Positions 7,725 through 16,166 of a stretch of 64,000 bases of DNA are shown in pieces. The first letter of the stretch is position 1. Each line of letters starts with the position of its first letter. The position numbers and the translations under genes were made by a program. Source of the DNA: Xenorhabdus vietnamensis (lineage in GTDB: Bacteria > Pseudomonadota > Gammaproteobacteria > Enterobacterales > Enterobacteriaceae); the NCBI RefSeq assembly GCF_002127535.1, contig NZ_MUBJ01000003.1:36201-100200 (forward strand), written 5' to 3'. The notes under the pieces were generated by a model. That model was not told the DNA's origin. It saw only the letters and a list, made by a program, of their open reading frames with translations, and made no database searches.

Positions 7725-8942
7725 ATGTGGCCTTTTAAGCGTAAAGCCGCTGAGACTCGTAGTATCAGTATTGATGAGTTTCTTTCTCTGGCAGGCATTC
7801 CCAATACGAAATCCGGTGAGCATGTTTCACCCTCAACCGCTGAAAGTCTGCCTGCTGTGATGAATGCTGTTACCGTCATTAGTGAAGCAGTAGCAACAAT
7901 GCCCTGTTATCTCTATCGAGTGAAAAATAGTCACGGCACAGAGTCCCGTGAGTGGTTAAGTGATCATCCAGTTGATTACCTGCTCAATGAATGCCCGAAC
8001 GACTGCCAGACACCGTTTCAGTTTAAGCGAACGCTGATGCGTCATTGCCTGTTAAATGGCAATGCGTATGCAGTCATAGTCTGGGGAAAAGACGGACAGC
8101 CACGATCATTACATCCTTACCCGCCGTCAGCCGTGGTAGCGCAACGATTATCCGATCATCGATTTGCTTACACCATCACCGAACCCTATAGCGGCAAGGT
8201 CAAAACCTATCTGCAAGAAGAAGTGTTGCATTTGCGCTATGCCACGGAAGACGGCTTTCTTGGTCGCTCACCAGTCACGATTTGCCGTGAAACGCTGGGT
8301 TTGGGGCTGGCACAGCAGCGCCACGGGGCAAGCATTATGAAAGAGGGCATGATGGCAGCGGGTGTGATTAAAGCCGCTGACTGGCTGGATGGCATCAAGG
8401 GCAATAAGGCGCTGGAAGCCCTCGAACGCTACAAGGGTGCACGTAATGCCGGAAAAACACCGATCCTTGAAGGTGGAATGGAGTACCAGCAATTAGGCAT
8501 GAGCAATCAGGATGCGGAGTGGCTGGCCTCCCGCCGTTTCACCATTGAAGATATCGCCCGGATGTTCAACGTTAGTCCGATCTTTCTGCAAGAATATTCG
8601 AACAGCACCTACAGTAACTTTAGCGAAGCGTCACGCGCTTTTCTGACTATTACCATGCGTCCGTGGCTGGCCAATTTTGAGCAGCAAATCAAATCCGCCT
8701 TGCTGATGAATTCACCCAAACGGGGCATTCGTTATCAGGTGGAGTTTGATACCGCCGACCTGCTTCGCGCCAATCCGAAAGAACGTTTCCAGAGTTATGA
8801 AACAGCGATTAAATCCGGCGTGATGTGTCCGAATGAAGCCCGCGAACGCGAGGGATTATCACCCCGTGCCGGTGGCGATGAATTCAGTCAGGCATGGAAA
8901 CAAACCGTGGAAATCAAACAACAGTCGGAGGCCAAAAAATGA
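7725..8942 (+). CDS. HK97-family phage portal protein
   Basis: 405 residues from ATG 7725, which follows the protease stop by two bases; an upstream TTG in the same frame would lie inside the protease gene and is unlikely. Family features include the SLPAVMNAVTVISEAVATMP helix near residues 44-63, the AYAVIVWGKDG strand, and FNVSPIFLQEYSNSTYSN near residue 290. It forms the dodecameric ring at the unique capsid vertex through which DNA is packaged. The last four bases overlap the start of the head-closure gene (ATGA), indicating coupled translation. Confidence 0.93.
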   Translation: MWPFKRKAAETRSISIDEFLSLAGIPNTKSGEHVSPSTAESLPAVMNAVTVISEAVATMPCYLYRVKNSHGTESREWLSDHPVDYLLNECPNDCQTPFQFKRTLMRHCLLNGNAYAVIVWGKDGQPRSLHPYPPSAVVAQRLSDHRFAYTITEPYSGKVKTYLQEEVLHLRYATEDGFLGRSPVTICRETLGLGLAQQRHGASIMKEGMMAAGVIKAADWLDGIKGNKALEALERYKGARNAGKTPILEGGMEYQQLGMSNQDAEWLASRRFTIEDIARMFNVSPIFLQEYSNSTYSNFSEASRAFLTITMRPWLANFEQQIKSALLMNSPKRGIRYQVEFDTADLLRANPKERFQSYETAIKSGVMCPNEAREREGLSPRAGGDEFSQAWKQTVEIKQQSEAKK

Positions 8943-9274
8943 GAGCAGGCAGATTACGGCATCGGGTGACTATTCGAAAAAATGAAGCCAGTCGGGGTAA
9001 ATTTGGTGAAGTACTCAACAACTGGGTAGATTTAGCCACTGTCTGGGCAGAAGTCAAAGCGATTAGCGGGCGGGAACTGGTGGCATCCGGCGCAGTGTTC
9101 TCAGAAGCCATCGTGCGTATCTGGCTGCGTTATCGTGCTGATGTGACTACAGCTAACAGCATTACCTATCACGGAGCGAACACGACGGGCACAGCTTTTA
9201 GCATTATGGCAGTCATTCCCGATGCGAAATACACCCGCCTAGAGCTACTTTGCAAGGGAGGGATATTCCGATGA
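8939..9274 (+). CDS. Phage head closure (head-tail adaptor) protein
   Basis: 111 residues from ATG 8939, which overlaps the portal stop as ATGA. The opening MRAGRLRHRVTIRKN, the central VWAEVKAISGREL and the final beta strands match the SPP1 gp16/HK97 gp7-type adaptor family. These proteins form a ring below the portal to close the head and provide a tail docking surface. For a satellite without tail genes this surface must fit a helper tail. It overlaps the next gene by ATGA at 9271. Confidence 0.85.
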   Translation: MRAGRLRHRVTIRKNEASRGKFGEVLNNWVDLATVWAEVKAISGRELVASGAVFSEAIVRIWLRYRADVTTANSITYHGANTTGTAFSIMAVIPDAKYTRLELLCKGGIFR

Positions 9275-9573
9275 GCCGGATTGGAATTCCCCTGAATGAA
9301 ATTAAACAGCATTGCCGACTGGAAGAAGATCACACCCTTGATGATGCCCTATTAACGGGTTATGCCGCCGCAGCGCTGGAAGTCTGCCAGCAACATATTG
9401 GTAAGCGGTTCGGTGATGGTCTGGATTTTACCCCGGCGATTAAAGTCGGTTGCCTGCTCTATATCGGCTTGCTGTATGAAAATCGGGAAATGGCAACGGA
9501 TGTTGAACTGAAAGAAGTGCCTTTCACCATCAAATCATTGTGGTCTGTCTATCGTGATGTGGGGATCTACTGA
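9271..9573 (+). CDS. Head-tail connector protein (HK97 gp6-like)
   Basis: 100 residues from ATG 9271 (overlap ATGA with the adaptor gene; GGGAGGG just upstream). A longer in-frame start at 9250 would bury the Shine-Dalgarno and is rejected. The helical pattern IPLNEIKQHCRLEEDHTLDD, the AAALEVCQQHIGK helix and a C-terminal YRDVGIY are typical of the phage_connect_1/gp6 family, which form the first connector ring under the portal. The stop overlaps the HNH gene start by one base. Confidence 0.85.
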   Translation: MSRIGIPLNEIKQHCRLEEDHTLDDALLTGYAAAALEVCQQHIGKRFGDGLDFTPAIKVGCLLYIGLLYENREMATDVELKEVPFTIKSLWSVYRDVGIY

Positions 9574-10004
9574 TGCCGTGGCAACCGTTAAGACGTTGTA
9601 GCTATCCGAGTTGTAAGCAACGGGTGAAGTCCGGTCGATGTGAGGCACATCGGCGGGAACAGAACAGGCAGCGCGGTACACGTACCGAACGTGGCTACAG
9701 TAACCGATGGAGCAGATACAGATTGATGTATCTCAAAACGCATCCCTTATGTGTGCATTGCCTCAAGCAGAACAGTTACACACCCGCCACCATTGTAGAT
9801 CACATTATCCCAATCAATAGTGATAGTGATAGTGATGTGCTGTTTTGGCCTATATCCAATCATCAAGCACTATGCCATGCCTGCCACAACCGTAAGACGG
9901 TACAGACAGACCCACTCACCAAAGCCAAGCGCAAACAAGGTGCTTATCGGGAGCAGGAGGCAGAAGTGGCACGATTGTTAAAATTCGGAATAATAACAAA
10001 CTGA
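9573..10004 (+). CDS. HNH endonuclease of the packaging module
   Basis: 143 residues. A zinc-binding C-x4-C pair sits near the N-terminus (CSYPSCKQ), then CVHCLK, the catalytic VDHIIPIN (D-H) and the closing NHQALCHACHNRKT, a complete HNH/CxxC fold. HNH proteins next to terminase genes in cos phages help the large terminase cut at cos sites, so this predicts cos-type packaging. The loop after the catalytic strand carries a small Ser-Asp repeat from a tandem AGTGAT run at about 9820-9837. ATG 9573 overlaps the preceding stop. Confidence 0.9.
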   Translation: MPWQPLRRCSYPSCKQRVKSGRCEAHRREQNRQRGTRTERGYSNRWSRYRLMYLKTHPLCVHCLKQNSYTPATIVDHIIPINSDSDSDVLFWPISNHQALCHACHNRKTVQTDPLTKAKRKQGAYREQEAEVARLLKFGIITN

Positions 10005-10120
10005 AATAACGGGTGGGGGTATCAAAAATGACAAATCCCCCTCTGAGCAGAACCGCCCCTCCTTCAATTTTTACGCACGGCAATTTTTTTGAAAATAAAT
10101 CACAAGGAACAGAGAACATT

Positions 10121-10474
10121 ATGGCAAGAGCACCCAAACCGCCTGCTTATTTAAACGAGATTGCCGCCAGTCAATGGAAAGCCAAAGGTAAAATCTTAAA
10201 CGAGAGGGAAGACCTGAACGCCGCCGACTGGAACAACTTAGAGCTGTATTGCGTCAACTATGCCATTTACCGAAAAGCCGTGGCAGACCTTGATATCCGA
10301 GGCTTTAGCATTGTGAACAGCCAAGGCAGTGAAAGCCGTAATCCGTCATTGAGTGCCAAAGCTGATGCCGAAAAAATCATGATAAAAATGTCGGCGTTAC
10401 TGGGCTTTGATCCGGTATCACGGCGGAAAAATCCGGTAGAAACGGAAGAAGAGGACGAGCTAGACCGACTATGA
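10121..10474 (+). CDS. P27-family phage terminase small subunit
   Basis: 117 residues from ATG 10121. The opening MARAPKPPAYLNEIA and the helices around WNNLELYCVNYAIYRKA and KIMIKMSALLGFDP are those of P27-type small terminases, which recognise cos or pac DNA and hand it to the large subunit. An upstream in-frame start at 10013 has no family similarity and is not used. The stop overlaps the large-subunit ATG by 4 bp. Confidence 0.88.
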   Translation: MARAPKPPAYLNEIAASQWKAKGKILNEREDLNAADWNNLELYCVNYAIYRKAVADLDIRGFSIVNSQGSESRNPSLSAKADAEKIMIKMSALLGFDPVSRRKNPVETEEEDELDRL

Positions 10475-12134
10475 ACGCATGGGAGCAGTACGCTTTTGAT
10501 ATCGAAAATGGCACAATTCCGGCCTGTAAGCGGGTAAAACAGGCGGTGAAACGCTATTTTAACGACCTGAATAACCCACTTTATGTGTTTGATTCGGAAG
10601 TGGTGGAGCGGTTTATTGTATTTTCCCGTCACTGTCCGCACGTCAAAGGCCATTTGCGCGGTAAACCGATTATGCTGGAGTCGTGGCAACAGTTCGCCTT
10701 TGCGAATCTGTTCGGCTTCAAAGTGAAGGCAACCGGACGACGGAAATACCGCAGTGCTTACATTCAAGTACCACGCAAAAATGCCAAATCTACCGTTGCT
10801 GCAATACTGGCTAACTGGTTTCTAGTGATGGAATCAGGCCAGCAGGATATCTACACCGCCGCCGTGAGTCGCGATCAGGCACGTATTGTATTCGATGATG
10901 CCCGCCAGATGTGCTTGTTATCAAAACCGCTGAAAAAACGGGTATCTATTCAGCAACACAAAATAACCTACCCGAAGAGTAACAGTCTGCTAAAACCACT
11001 GGCAGCCAAAGCTGCTACCATCGAAGGTACTAACCCCAGTCTGGCGATTGTCGATGAGTACCATTTACACCCGGATAATGCAGTCTACTCTGCCCTTGAA
11101 TTAGGTATGGGCGCACGTCCCGAAGGCATTCTGTTTGCCATCACGACAGCAGGTAGTAACGTTATTTCAGCCTGTAAACAGCACTATGATTATTGCTGTC
11201 AGATTCTGGATGGCGAAGAGTATAACGCATCGTTGTTTGCCCTGATTTACGAGCTGGACGACGAGCACGAGATTGATAATGAAGCTCTTTGGATTAAAGC
11301 CAATCCCAATCTGAATATCTCCGTGGATAGCGCAGCTTTGCATGACACTATCCAGAAATCACGGGGCATTCCGTCACAATGGACGGAAATGCTCACCAAA
11401 CGCTTTAATATCTGGTGTCAGGGTGAAACACTGTGGATGGGGGAAGGCGCATGGAAAGCCTGCCAACTCGACTATGACGAAAACGACCTGAAAGGACTGG
11501 AGTGTTACGCCGGATTAGATTTATCCTCAACAGGCGATATCACCAGTATTTGTTACACGTTCCCCGTGGACAACGAGCTGTTGTTACTGACCCGTCATTA
11601 TCTGCCCGAAGCCCAGCTACAGAACCCCGCCAACAAGAATCGGGCTGTTTATCGTCAATGGGTACAGGCAGGCTGGATACGCACCACCGTAGGCGATTGC
11701 ATTGATTATGATCGTATCCGTGATGATATTCTCAAAGACAGCCAGCACTTTGATATCAAGCTGGTGGGTTTTGACACATGGAGCGCCACACACTTACGCA
11801 CCCAGTTACAAGGCGCGGGGCTGGATGTGTTGAACCCTTCCCGCAAACCTATATGCGCTTTAGCCCGGTGTCCAAATCTGCCGAGGTGTTCGTTAATCGC
11901 AAGGTCATTCGTCACAACGACGATCCGGTGCTGGCATGGGCGATGTCCAATGTAGTGATGGAAACCGATGCGAATGCCAATATCAAGCCGAACAAGAAGA
12001 AATCAGCGAACAAAATCGACCCTGCAATTGCGTTCCTGATGAGATTTGGCACATGGCAAGTAGAACATGAAGATTTTGCGTTTACGCTCAGTGAGGAGCA
12101 GCAACAGAGGCTGGTTAACTTTGATGGAATATAG
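10471..12134 (+). pseudogene. Phage terminase large subunit, frameshifted
   Basis: The large terminase reads normally from ATG 10471: ATPase part with VPRKNAKST (Walker A-like, near residue 110) and LAIVDEYH (Walker B, near 190), then the nuclease start GLDLSSTGDIT (near 350) and VGFDTWSATHLRTQLQ. At about 11827-11833 it loses register. The correct continuation (EPFPQTYMRFSP...) is in the other frame and runs to 12134, including HNDDPVLAW with the last metal-binding Asp of the nuclease. Joining the two frames with one base added gives about 555 residues, the family length. The first frame instead ends in unrelated sequence at 11955. One missing base is the simplest cause; a sequencing error cannot be excluded. 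The broken product would lack part of the nuclease. Confidence 0.85.
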
Positions 12135-12480
12135 GTAACTAATTGATTTTTTTAATTATTGTGATTGAAATCGAATTCTCAGAAGGTTAGATATTACACT
12201 TTTTTAGATTGGTCGCTATTTTATCTGGCGATGTTCTTTAGCAAAGTGCGACTCAACCTGACAGTCAGCTATGAACGAAAGCGGACGTTATCGCCGATTA
12301 AAAAATGAGTGGCACAATGTCAAAACCTCAGCATTGCTGAGGTAATTACTACACACAATTAACCCGAATAGTAGTATCTTAATTTTTAAATTTTCAAGTC
12401 AGTCATATAACGTTTGATAATTTTTCTAAATCACGATGCAGTACCCATTACCTGAATGTGGACATTAATGAAATATAACA
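12135..12480. other. Gene-free gap after terminase, with hairpin
   Basis: 346 bp without a gene. A perfect 9-bp stem ACCTCAGCA/TGCTGAGGT (about 12326-12344) is followed on the minus strand by TTTT, so it may end transcription of the SIR2 gene. Nothing else is recognised. No tail gene, lysis gene or integrase remnant is present. Confidence 0.45.
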
Positions 12481-13785
12481 TTACGAATCAATGTCGTTTA
12501 CAATGGTTAATGCATCGGGCCATGTGGTATTTGCTTCGATGTGTTTCTTAATTAGTATACGATTTGAGGCAATTATTGATGACCAGCGATTTTTCCAAGA
12601 TCTATATGCATGCCAAGAATAGCCAATGTAATACTCTTTTTTCATAGTATTCATCGAACTCAGAACCGCATCAAGATACTTTTTTTCTATTGATGTTCTA
12701 CTAACCTCAAAAATAGCTCCGAGATAAACAAGCCATCTAGCTAGATGCTCATATTGTTCCCAGGCATTATGCTCATACGTTAACATCGTCTTTGACTCAA
12801 TAACATTACCGATCATTTTCACTACTCTACGGTCATTCCAGCTCAAACCTTCGGCGGAAATTGAAGAAATGATTTGATAGAAGGAATCCTCTAATTTTAA
12901 ATATTCTTTATTGAACGAATGTTGTTCATATACTACTTTTCTAATTGATTCCAAAGATCTTTCAGCAATCTTTTCTGCTTCCGGAATTTTTTCATTAAGG
13001 ATCTTGAAAAATCCCTCAATATTAAGAGAGTCTAAAACTCTTATTCCATAACAATAAAAATAGTAGTCTTTTATGCTTTGGTCGATTGAGGATCTCGAAA
13101 CCAGAAATATATTAGACCCTACCACATGGCTTTTTGAGAATCCTTTGTAGTCACTAATAATTGCTTTTAGATTTGTGTCTCCAAGAGAATATCCTAGGAT
13201 TACTATAGTATTTTCATGTAGAATGGTACTTAATTTACGAGAAAAATATGAATCGCTATTTATAAACCGAAAATAATCTTCTGATGTAATAACCATATTC
13301 ATTGGTGAATCCACAGAACCATGCACATGGTAAATTTTCACATTCGCAGAAGATTTTGGAATAGGCAATCCAGGTGTAATTGATTGAAAGCTATTACTAG
13401 TCGTTAATTTTTCAGCAAGTTTATCGTAGTTTGTTGTTACAATCCGAAAAGAACGTTTAGAAAAAAATTTCTCGACTTCCTCATTATCATCACCAAGCTT
13501 AATTTCAGAAATAATTTTTGCAGTTTCTTCATGAATACTTTTATCTTGAGCCGCAAGCTTTATAGAAATTATTTGTGCTGCTTCCTCTAGGCTCAGAAGT
13601 TGCGGTTTATCTTTCGGGAAAAGTGACACTTTTAATTTTTCTGCATCATTAGGTAAAAAGTCACACAGTTTTTCAAGAAGACCTTGCCAAGTAGGTGCAT
13701 CACCATCAGAAATCGCTTTTGAAAAACCGGTTCCAGTAAATAAGCAAAGCCTATTTGTGGCTGCTGCATATGCAATTTCAAACAT
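12481..13785 (-). CDS. SIR2-domain protein, probable anti-phage NADase
   Basis: About 434 residues from ATG 13785 (GTG at 13794 is also possible; the upstream GGAG/GAGG fits either). The N-terminal half is a SIR2-like Rossmann domain: FTGTGFSKAI (NAD loop, residues 16-25), TTNYDKL with the catalytic Asn119, YHVHGSV with the likely catalytic His155, and ILGYSLGDTN near 200. The C-terminal half (about 230-434) is helical, rich in aromatic residues and not recognised. SIR2-like proteins with this layout deplete NAD during phage infection and are common cargo of satellites and prophages. It is opposite in strand to the head genes and very AT-rich, both signs of separate acquisition. No partner gene (TIR, HerA, Argonaute) is adjacent, so it probably acts alone. 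Confidence 0.8.
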   Translation of the reverse strand: MFEIAYAAATNRLCLFTGTGFSKAISDGDAPTWQGLLEKLCDFLPNDAEKLKVSLFPKDKPQLLSLEEAAQIISIKLAAQDKSIHEETAKIISEIKLGDDNEEVEKFFSKRSFRIVTTNYDKLAEKLTTSNSFQSITPGLPIPKSSANVKIYHVHGSVDSPMNMVITSEDYFRFINSDSYFSRKLSTILHENTIVILGYSLGDTNLKAIISDYKGFSKSHVVGSNIFLVSRSSIDQSIKDYYFYCYGIRVLDSLNIEGFFKILNEKIPEAEKIAERSLESIRKVVYEQHSFNKEYLKLEDSFYQIISSISAEGLSWNDRRVVKMIGNVIESKTMLTYEHNAWEQYEHLARWLVYLGAIFEVSRTSIEKKYLDAVLSSMNTMKKEYYIGYSWHAYRSWKNRWSSIIASNRILIKKHIEANTTWPDALTIVNDIDS

Positions 13786-14049
13786 TTCACTCACCTCACT
13801 CTCCTTTTAAATTATTTCTGTGAATACCAAAATACTGCTGACACACCGTCATTTCAATATTTAACCGTCTGCTCTTGGCGCTAAGCCTGACTGTTACATT
13901 TGCTTGAATTCAGAGTAGTAAGGATGTCAGTTAGCATGGGCTATTTAATAGCATATAACGCAAAAAGTTAAGCGTTTATACTGATTCGCTTATTGAGTCC
14001 GATAAACCAATCAGTTAAAGTAGCCCCGCCATTAGCAAAATCTAGTGGT

Positions 14050-14194
14050 CAAGGATTCTCACCCTTGTAAAGAACTATCCACTGGTAGGAAGTTTCTGCC
14101 AGTGTGTCTGCGATCGCCCTTTCAATGGCGGTTCAGACGGGGGAGGCTTCGGCCTCGCTGGAAGATAGTTCCCAGTTGTGAGAACCCTGTCTTG
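14050..14194 (+). ncRNA. Multi-branched structured RNA candidate upstream of nlp-like gene
   Basis: This stretch can fold into a closed multi-branch structure. The outer stem is TTCTCAC (14056-14062) with GTGAGAA (14178-14184), extended by CAAG/CTTG at 14050-14053/14191-14194. The inner closing stem is GAACTATC (14072-14079) with GATAGTTC (14164-14171). Inside lie three hairpins: ACTGGTAG/CTGCCAGT (14081-14103), GTCTG/CAGAC with CGCC/GGCG (14106-14138), and GAGGC-TTCG-GCCTC (14143-14156), a UUCG tetraloop. It ends about 43 bp before the nlp-like start. A regulatory leader or a phage C4-like antisense RNA are possibilities. The family is not recognised and the sense strand is an assumption. 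Confidence 0.5.
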
Positions 14195-14236
14195 AATCGC
14201 CACCATCAATATTAATTAATGGAAGGGGTAGCAGGA

Positions 14237-14494
14237 ATGTTCAAAACAAAAAACGACTGGCATCAGGCTGATATTATTGCTGCATTACGTAAGCGTGGCA
14301 CTACCTTAGCGGCTGTTTCTCGTGAATCTGGTCTCAGCTCATCTACACTGGCAAATACTCTCAGTAGACCGTGGCCGAAAGGCGAATGGATTATTGCTAA
14401 CTATCTCGAAATACATCCCTCTGAAATCTGGCCCAGCCGCTATTTTGATTCGTATGGTGAATTGATTGAGCGCAAGGTTCGGGATAAATCATAA
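14237..14494 (+). CDS. Nlp/SfsB-like (Ner-type) DNA-binding protein
   Basis: 85 residues from ATG 14237; GGAAGGGG at 14221-14228 decides this start over ATG 14219. Almost the whole protein is the Ner/Nlp helix-turn-helix domain: WHQADIIAALRKRGTTLAA, SRESGLSSSTLANTL (recognition region) and RPWPKGEWIIA...HPSEIWPSRYFD, closely resembling E. coli SfsB (Nlp). Mu-type Ner proteins are phage repressors. In E. coli sfsB lies next to murA, whereas here murA is 46 kb away, so this copy may be satellite-borne or the displaced host gene. A structured RNA element lies just upstream. It is followed by a stable hairpin at about 14525-14550. Confidence 0.82.
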   Translation: MFKTKNDWHQADIIAALRKRGTTLAAVSRESGLSSSTLANTLSRPWPKGEWIIANYLEIHPSEIWPSRYFDSYGELIERKVRDKS

Positions 14495-14524
14495 AAATAA
14501 TTAGTTCCATTTGAAAATCATCGG

Positions 14525-14600
14525 GAAGATAGCCGTAACGGGGTATCTTCTCACTGGTAGAAACATCTGTAACTTTCATCTCAATGCTTCCAGACGAAAT
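14525..14600 (+). repeat. Hairpin and partial copy of the 14.1-kb structured element
   Basis: GAAGATA and TATCTTC (14525-14550) enclose an inner CCG-TAA-CGG to make a strong hairpin. The sequence that follows, CACTGGTAGAAA at 14552 and TCAATGCTTCCAGACG at 14581-14596, echoes CACTGGTAGGAA and TCAATGGCGGTTCAGACG of the structured element at 14080-14139, with about 15 nt missing between them. This suggests a decayed second copy flanking the nlp-like gene. The similarity is short, so the relation is tentative. Confidence 0.3.
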
Positions 14601-14717
14601 ACGTCGTAACTTTTCACAAGGTTGGAACGTTTGGTGTACTGACCTCTATAACACATCTAATTCTTATTTTTCTTTGGTACTCATGTTGTTCTGTGAGTTT
14701 TTGTGCTGAGGATTTTT

Positions 14718-14741
14718 CGGTGGGGTAATCGGTGGGGTAAT
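14718..14741. repeat. Two tandem copies of a 12-bp sequence
   Basis: CGGTGGGGTAAT occurs twice back to back just before the fis terminator. This is near the boundary between accessory DNA and the conserved fis-dusB block, so it might be a remnant of an integration junction. The other end of the element is outside the window, so this cannot be tested here. Confidence 0.4.
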
Positions 14742-14748
14742 TCTAAGT

Positions 14749-14780
14749 AAAAAGGCACTTTCTACATAGTAAAAAGTGCC
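14749..14780 (-). terminator. Terminator of the dusB-fis operon
   Basis: GGCACTTT (14754-14761) pairs with AAAGTGCC (14773-14780). On the minus strand the stem is followed by TTTTT (14753-14749). It lies 28 bp after the fis stop. Confidence 0.85.
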
Positions 14781-14808
14781 GATTTAACAACATGTTACTA
14801 GACTAGGA

Positions 14809-15105
14809 TCAGTTCATGCCGTATTTTTTCAGTTTCTTACGCAGAGTACCACGGTTGATTCCCATCATCAGTGCTGCGCGGGTCTGGTTGCCACGGGTGT
14901 ATTGCATCACCATGTCCAACAGTGGCTGTTCTACTTCAGCCAATACCAGCTCATACAGGTCATTAACGTCTTGACCGTTCAGTTGAGCAAAATAGTTCTT
15001 CAGTGCTTGTTTAACCGAATCACGCAGAGGTTTTTGAGTTACCTGATCTTGTGAATTTACAGTAGCAACGGTTAGTACATCAGAATTTACGCGTTGTTCG
15101 AACAT
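14809..15105 (-). CDS. fis: DNA-binding protein Fis
   Basis: 98 residues, the exact length of E. coli Fis. The N-terminal beta hairpin involved in Hin/Gin recombination ([12 protein letters not shown]) and the C-terminal helix-turn-helix ([20 protein letters not shown], about residues 73-92) are both intact. Fis is a growth-phase-dependent nucleoid protein that bends DNA, activates rRNA promoters and aids site-specific recombination. It is the second gene of the dusB-fis operon, 30 bp after dusB, driven from a promoter with a GC-rich discriminator upstream of dusB, and closed by a terminator at 14749-14780. The enterobacterial arrangement is fully kept. Confidence 0.98.
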   Translation of the reverse strand: MFEQRVNSDVLTVATVNSQDQVTQKPLRDSVKQALKNYFAQLNGQDVNDLYELVLAEVEQPLLDMVMQYTRGNQTRAALMMGINRGTLRKKLKKYGMN

Positions 15106-15135
15106 AGTTCTGTTAGCTCTTTATTTATAGTTTAC

Positions 15136-16098
15136 TCAAAAATTTTCGAAGTATGCCTCCAACGCCTCCAGCTGTTCGCTGGCATCCTCAATGGCGTTGA
15201 ATGTGCGCCGAAACTGGTCAGCAGGGGCATGTTCCTTGAGATACCAAGACACATGCTTGCGTGCAATACGAACTCCTTTGCCTTGACCGTAAAAGTCATG
15301 CAGCTCTCGTACATGTTCGCTTATTAAGTGCTGCACGTCGCCAAGAGGCATCGGTGGCAACACTTTCCCTGTTTCCAGATAATGCTGGATTTCCCGAAAG
15401 ATCCAAGGTCTTCCCTGAGCAGCGCGGCCTATCATCAGGGCATCAGCCCCAGTGTATTCAAGCACTGCTCTGGCTTTTAGCGGGTCAGTAATGTCGCCAT
15501 TAGCAATAATTGGAATGGCAACAGTCTGCTTAACTGTCCGAATATTGTCGTACTCGGCTTCACCGTTAAACAGGCAGGCTCGTGTCCTGCCATGTATCGT
15601 AAGAGCCTGAATACCACAACGCTCAGCCAATTGGGCAATTTCTACACAGTTACGTTCTTCCGGTGACCACCCTGTGCGGATCTTCAAAGTGACAGGTACA
15701 TCAACCGCATTGACTACCGCAGAAAGGATTTTCTCAACCAATTCTGGATAACGCAGTAATGCAGAGCCTGCCAGCTTACGATTCACCTTTTTAGCTGGGC
15801 ACCCCATATTGATATCGATGATTTGAGCGCCATTAGCGACGTTAATTTTCGCTGCTGCTGCCATTTCATCGGGATCACTACCGGCAATTTGTACAGAACG
15901 TACTCCGGGTTCGTCGCTATGAACCATACGCAGCCGGGATTTATCTGTCTTCCAAACCTGTGGATTGGAAGAAAGCATTTCTGAGACTGCCATTCCAGCT
16001 CCCATGTGGTAGCAAAGAGATCGAAACGGGCGATCTGTTATGCCTGCCATAGGGGCCGCAATCAGACAGTTTTTCAACTGGTATTGTCCGATACGCAT
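15136..16098 (-). CDS. dusB: tRNA-dihydrouridine synthase B
   Basis: 320 residues. FMN-dependent reduction of uridines in tRNA (position 17 in E. coli). The N-terminal TIM barrel has the [15 protein letters not shown] start, [12 protein letters not shown] with catalytic Cys100, the TLKIRTGW strand, HGRTR and ANGDI, followed by a C-terminal helical tRNA-binding domain with [11 protein letters not shown]. It is the first gene of the dusB-fis operon. Its length and start match the family and nothing unusual is seen. Confidence 0.98.
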   Translation of the reverse strand: MRIGQYQLKNCLIAAPMAGITDRPFRSLCYHMGAGMAVSEMLSSNPQVWKTDKSRLRMVHSDEPGVRSVQIAGSDPDEMAAAAKINVANGAQIIDINMGCPAKKVNRKLAGSALLRYPELVEKILSAVVNAVDVPVTLKIRTGWSPEERNCVEIAQLAERCGIQALTIHGRTRACLFNGEAEYDNIRTVKQTVAIPIIANGDITDPLKARAVLEYTGADALMIGRAAQGRPWIFREIQHYLETGKVLPPMPLGDVQHLISEHVRELHDFYGQGKGVRIARKHVSWYLKEHAPADQFRRTFNAIEDASEQLEALEAYFENF

Positions 16099-16137
16099 AA
16101 ACGAAGAAAGAGTGGCAAACTGTGACTAAGGGCGCGT

Positions 16138-16166
16138 ATATTACGCATTTTTCACAAGATATGAAA
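16138..16166 (-). promoter_or_regulatory. Promoter of dusB-fis
   Basis: Read on the minus strand, TTTCAT (16166-16161) and TAATAT (16143-16138) are separated by exactly 17 bp and followed by a GC-rich discriminator, ACGCGCCC. This resembles the E. coli fis promoter, where such a discriminator makes initiation stringently controlled and growth-phase dependent. The promoter lies 40 bp before the dusB ATG. The start site is inferred, not measured. Confidence 0.75.

Noticed and set aside
11820-11850. Programmed -1 frameshift in the large terminase
   Set aside because: No slippery heptamer or downstream pseudoknot is evident near GATGTGTTGAACCC, and large terminases are not normally made this way. 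A simple base loss is more likely.
14050-14194. tRNA or tmRNA gene in the structured region
   Set aside because: The branched shape is suggestive, but there is no T-loop consensus, CCA end or 7-bp acceptor stem of tRNA size.
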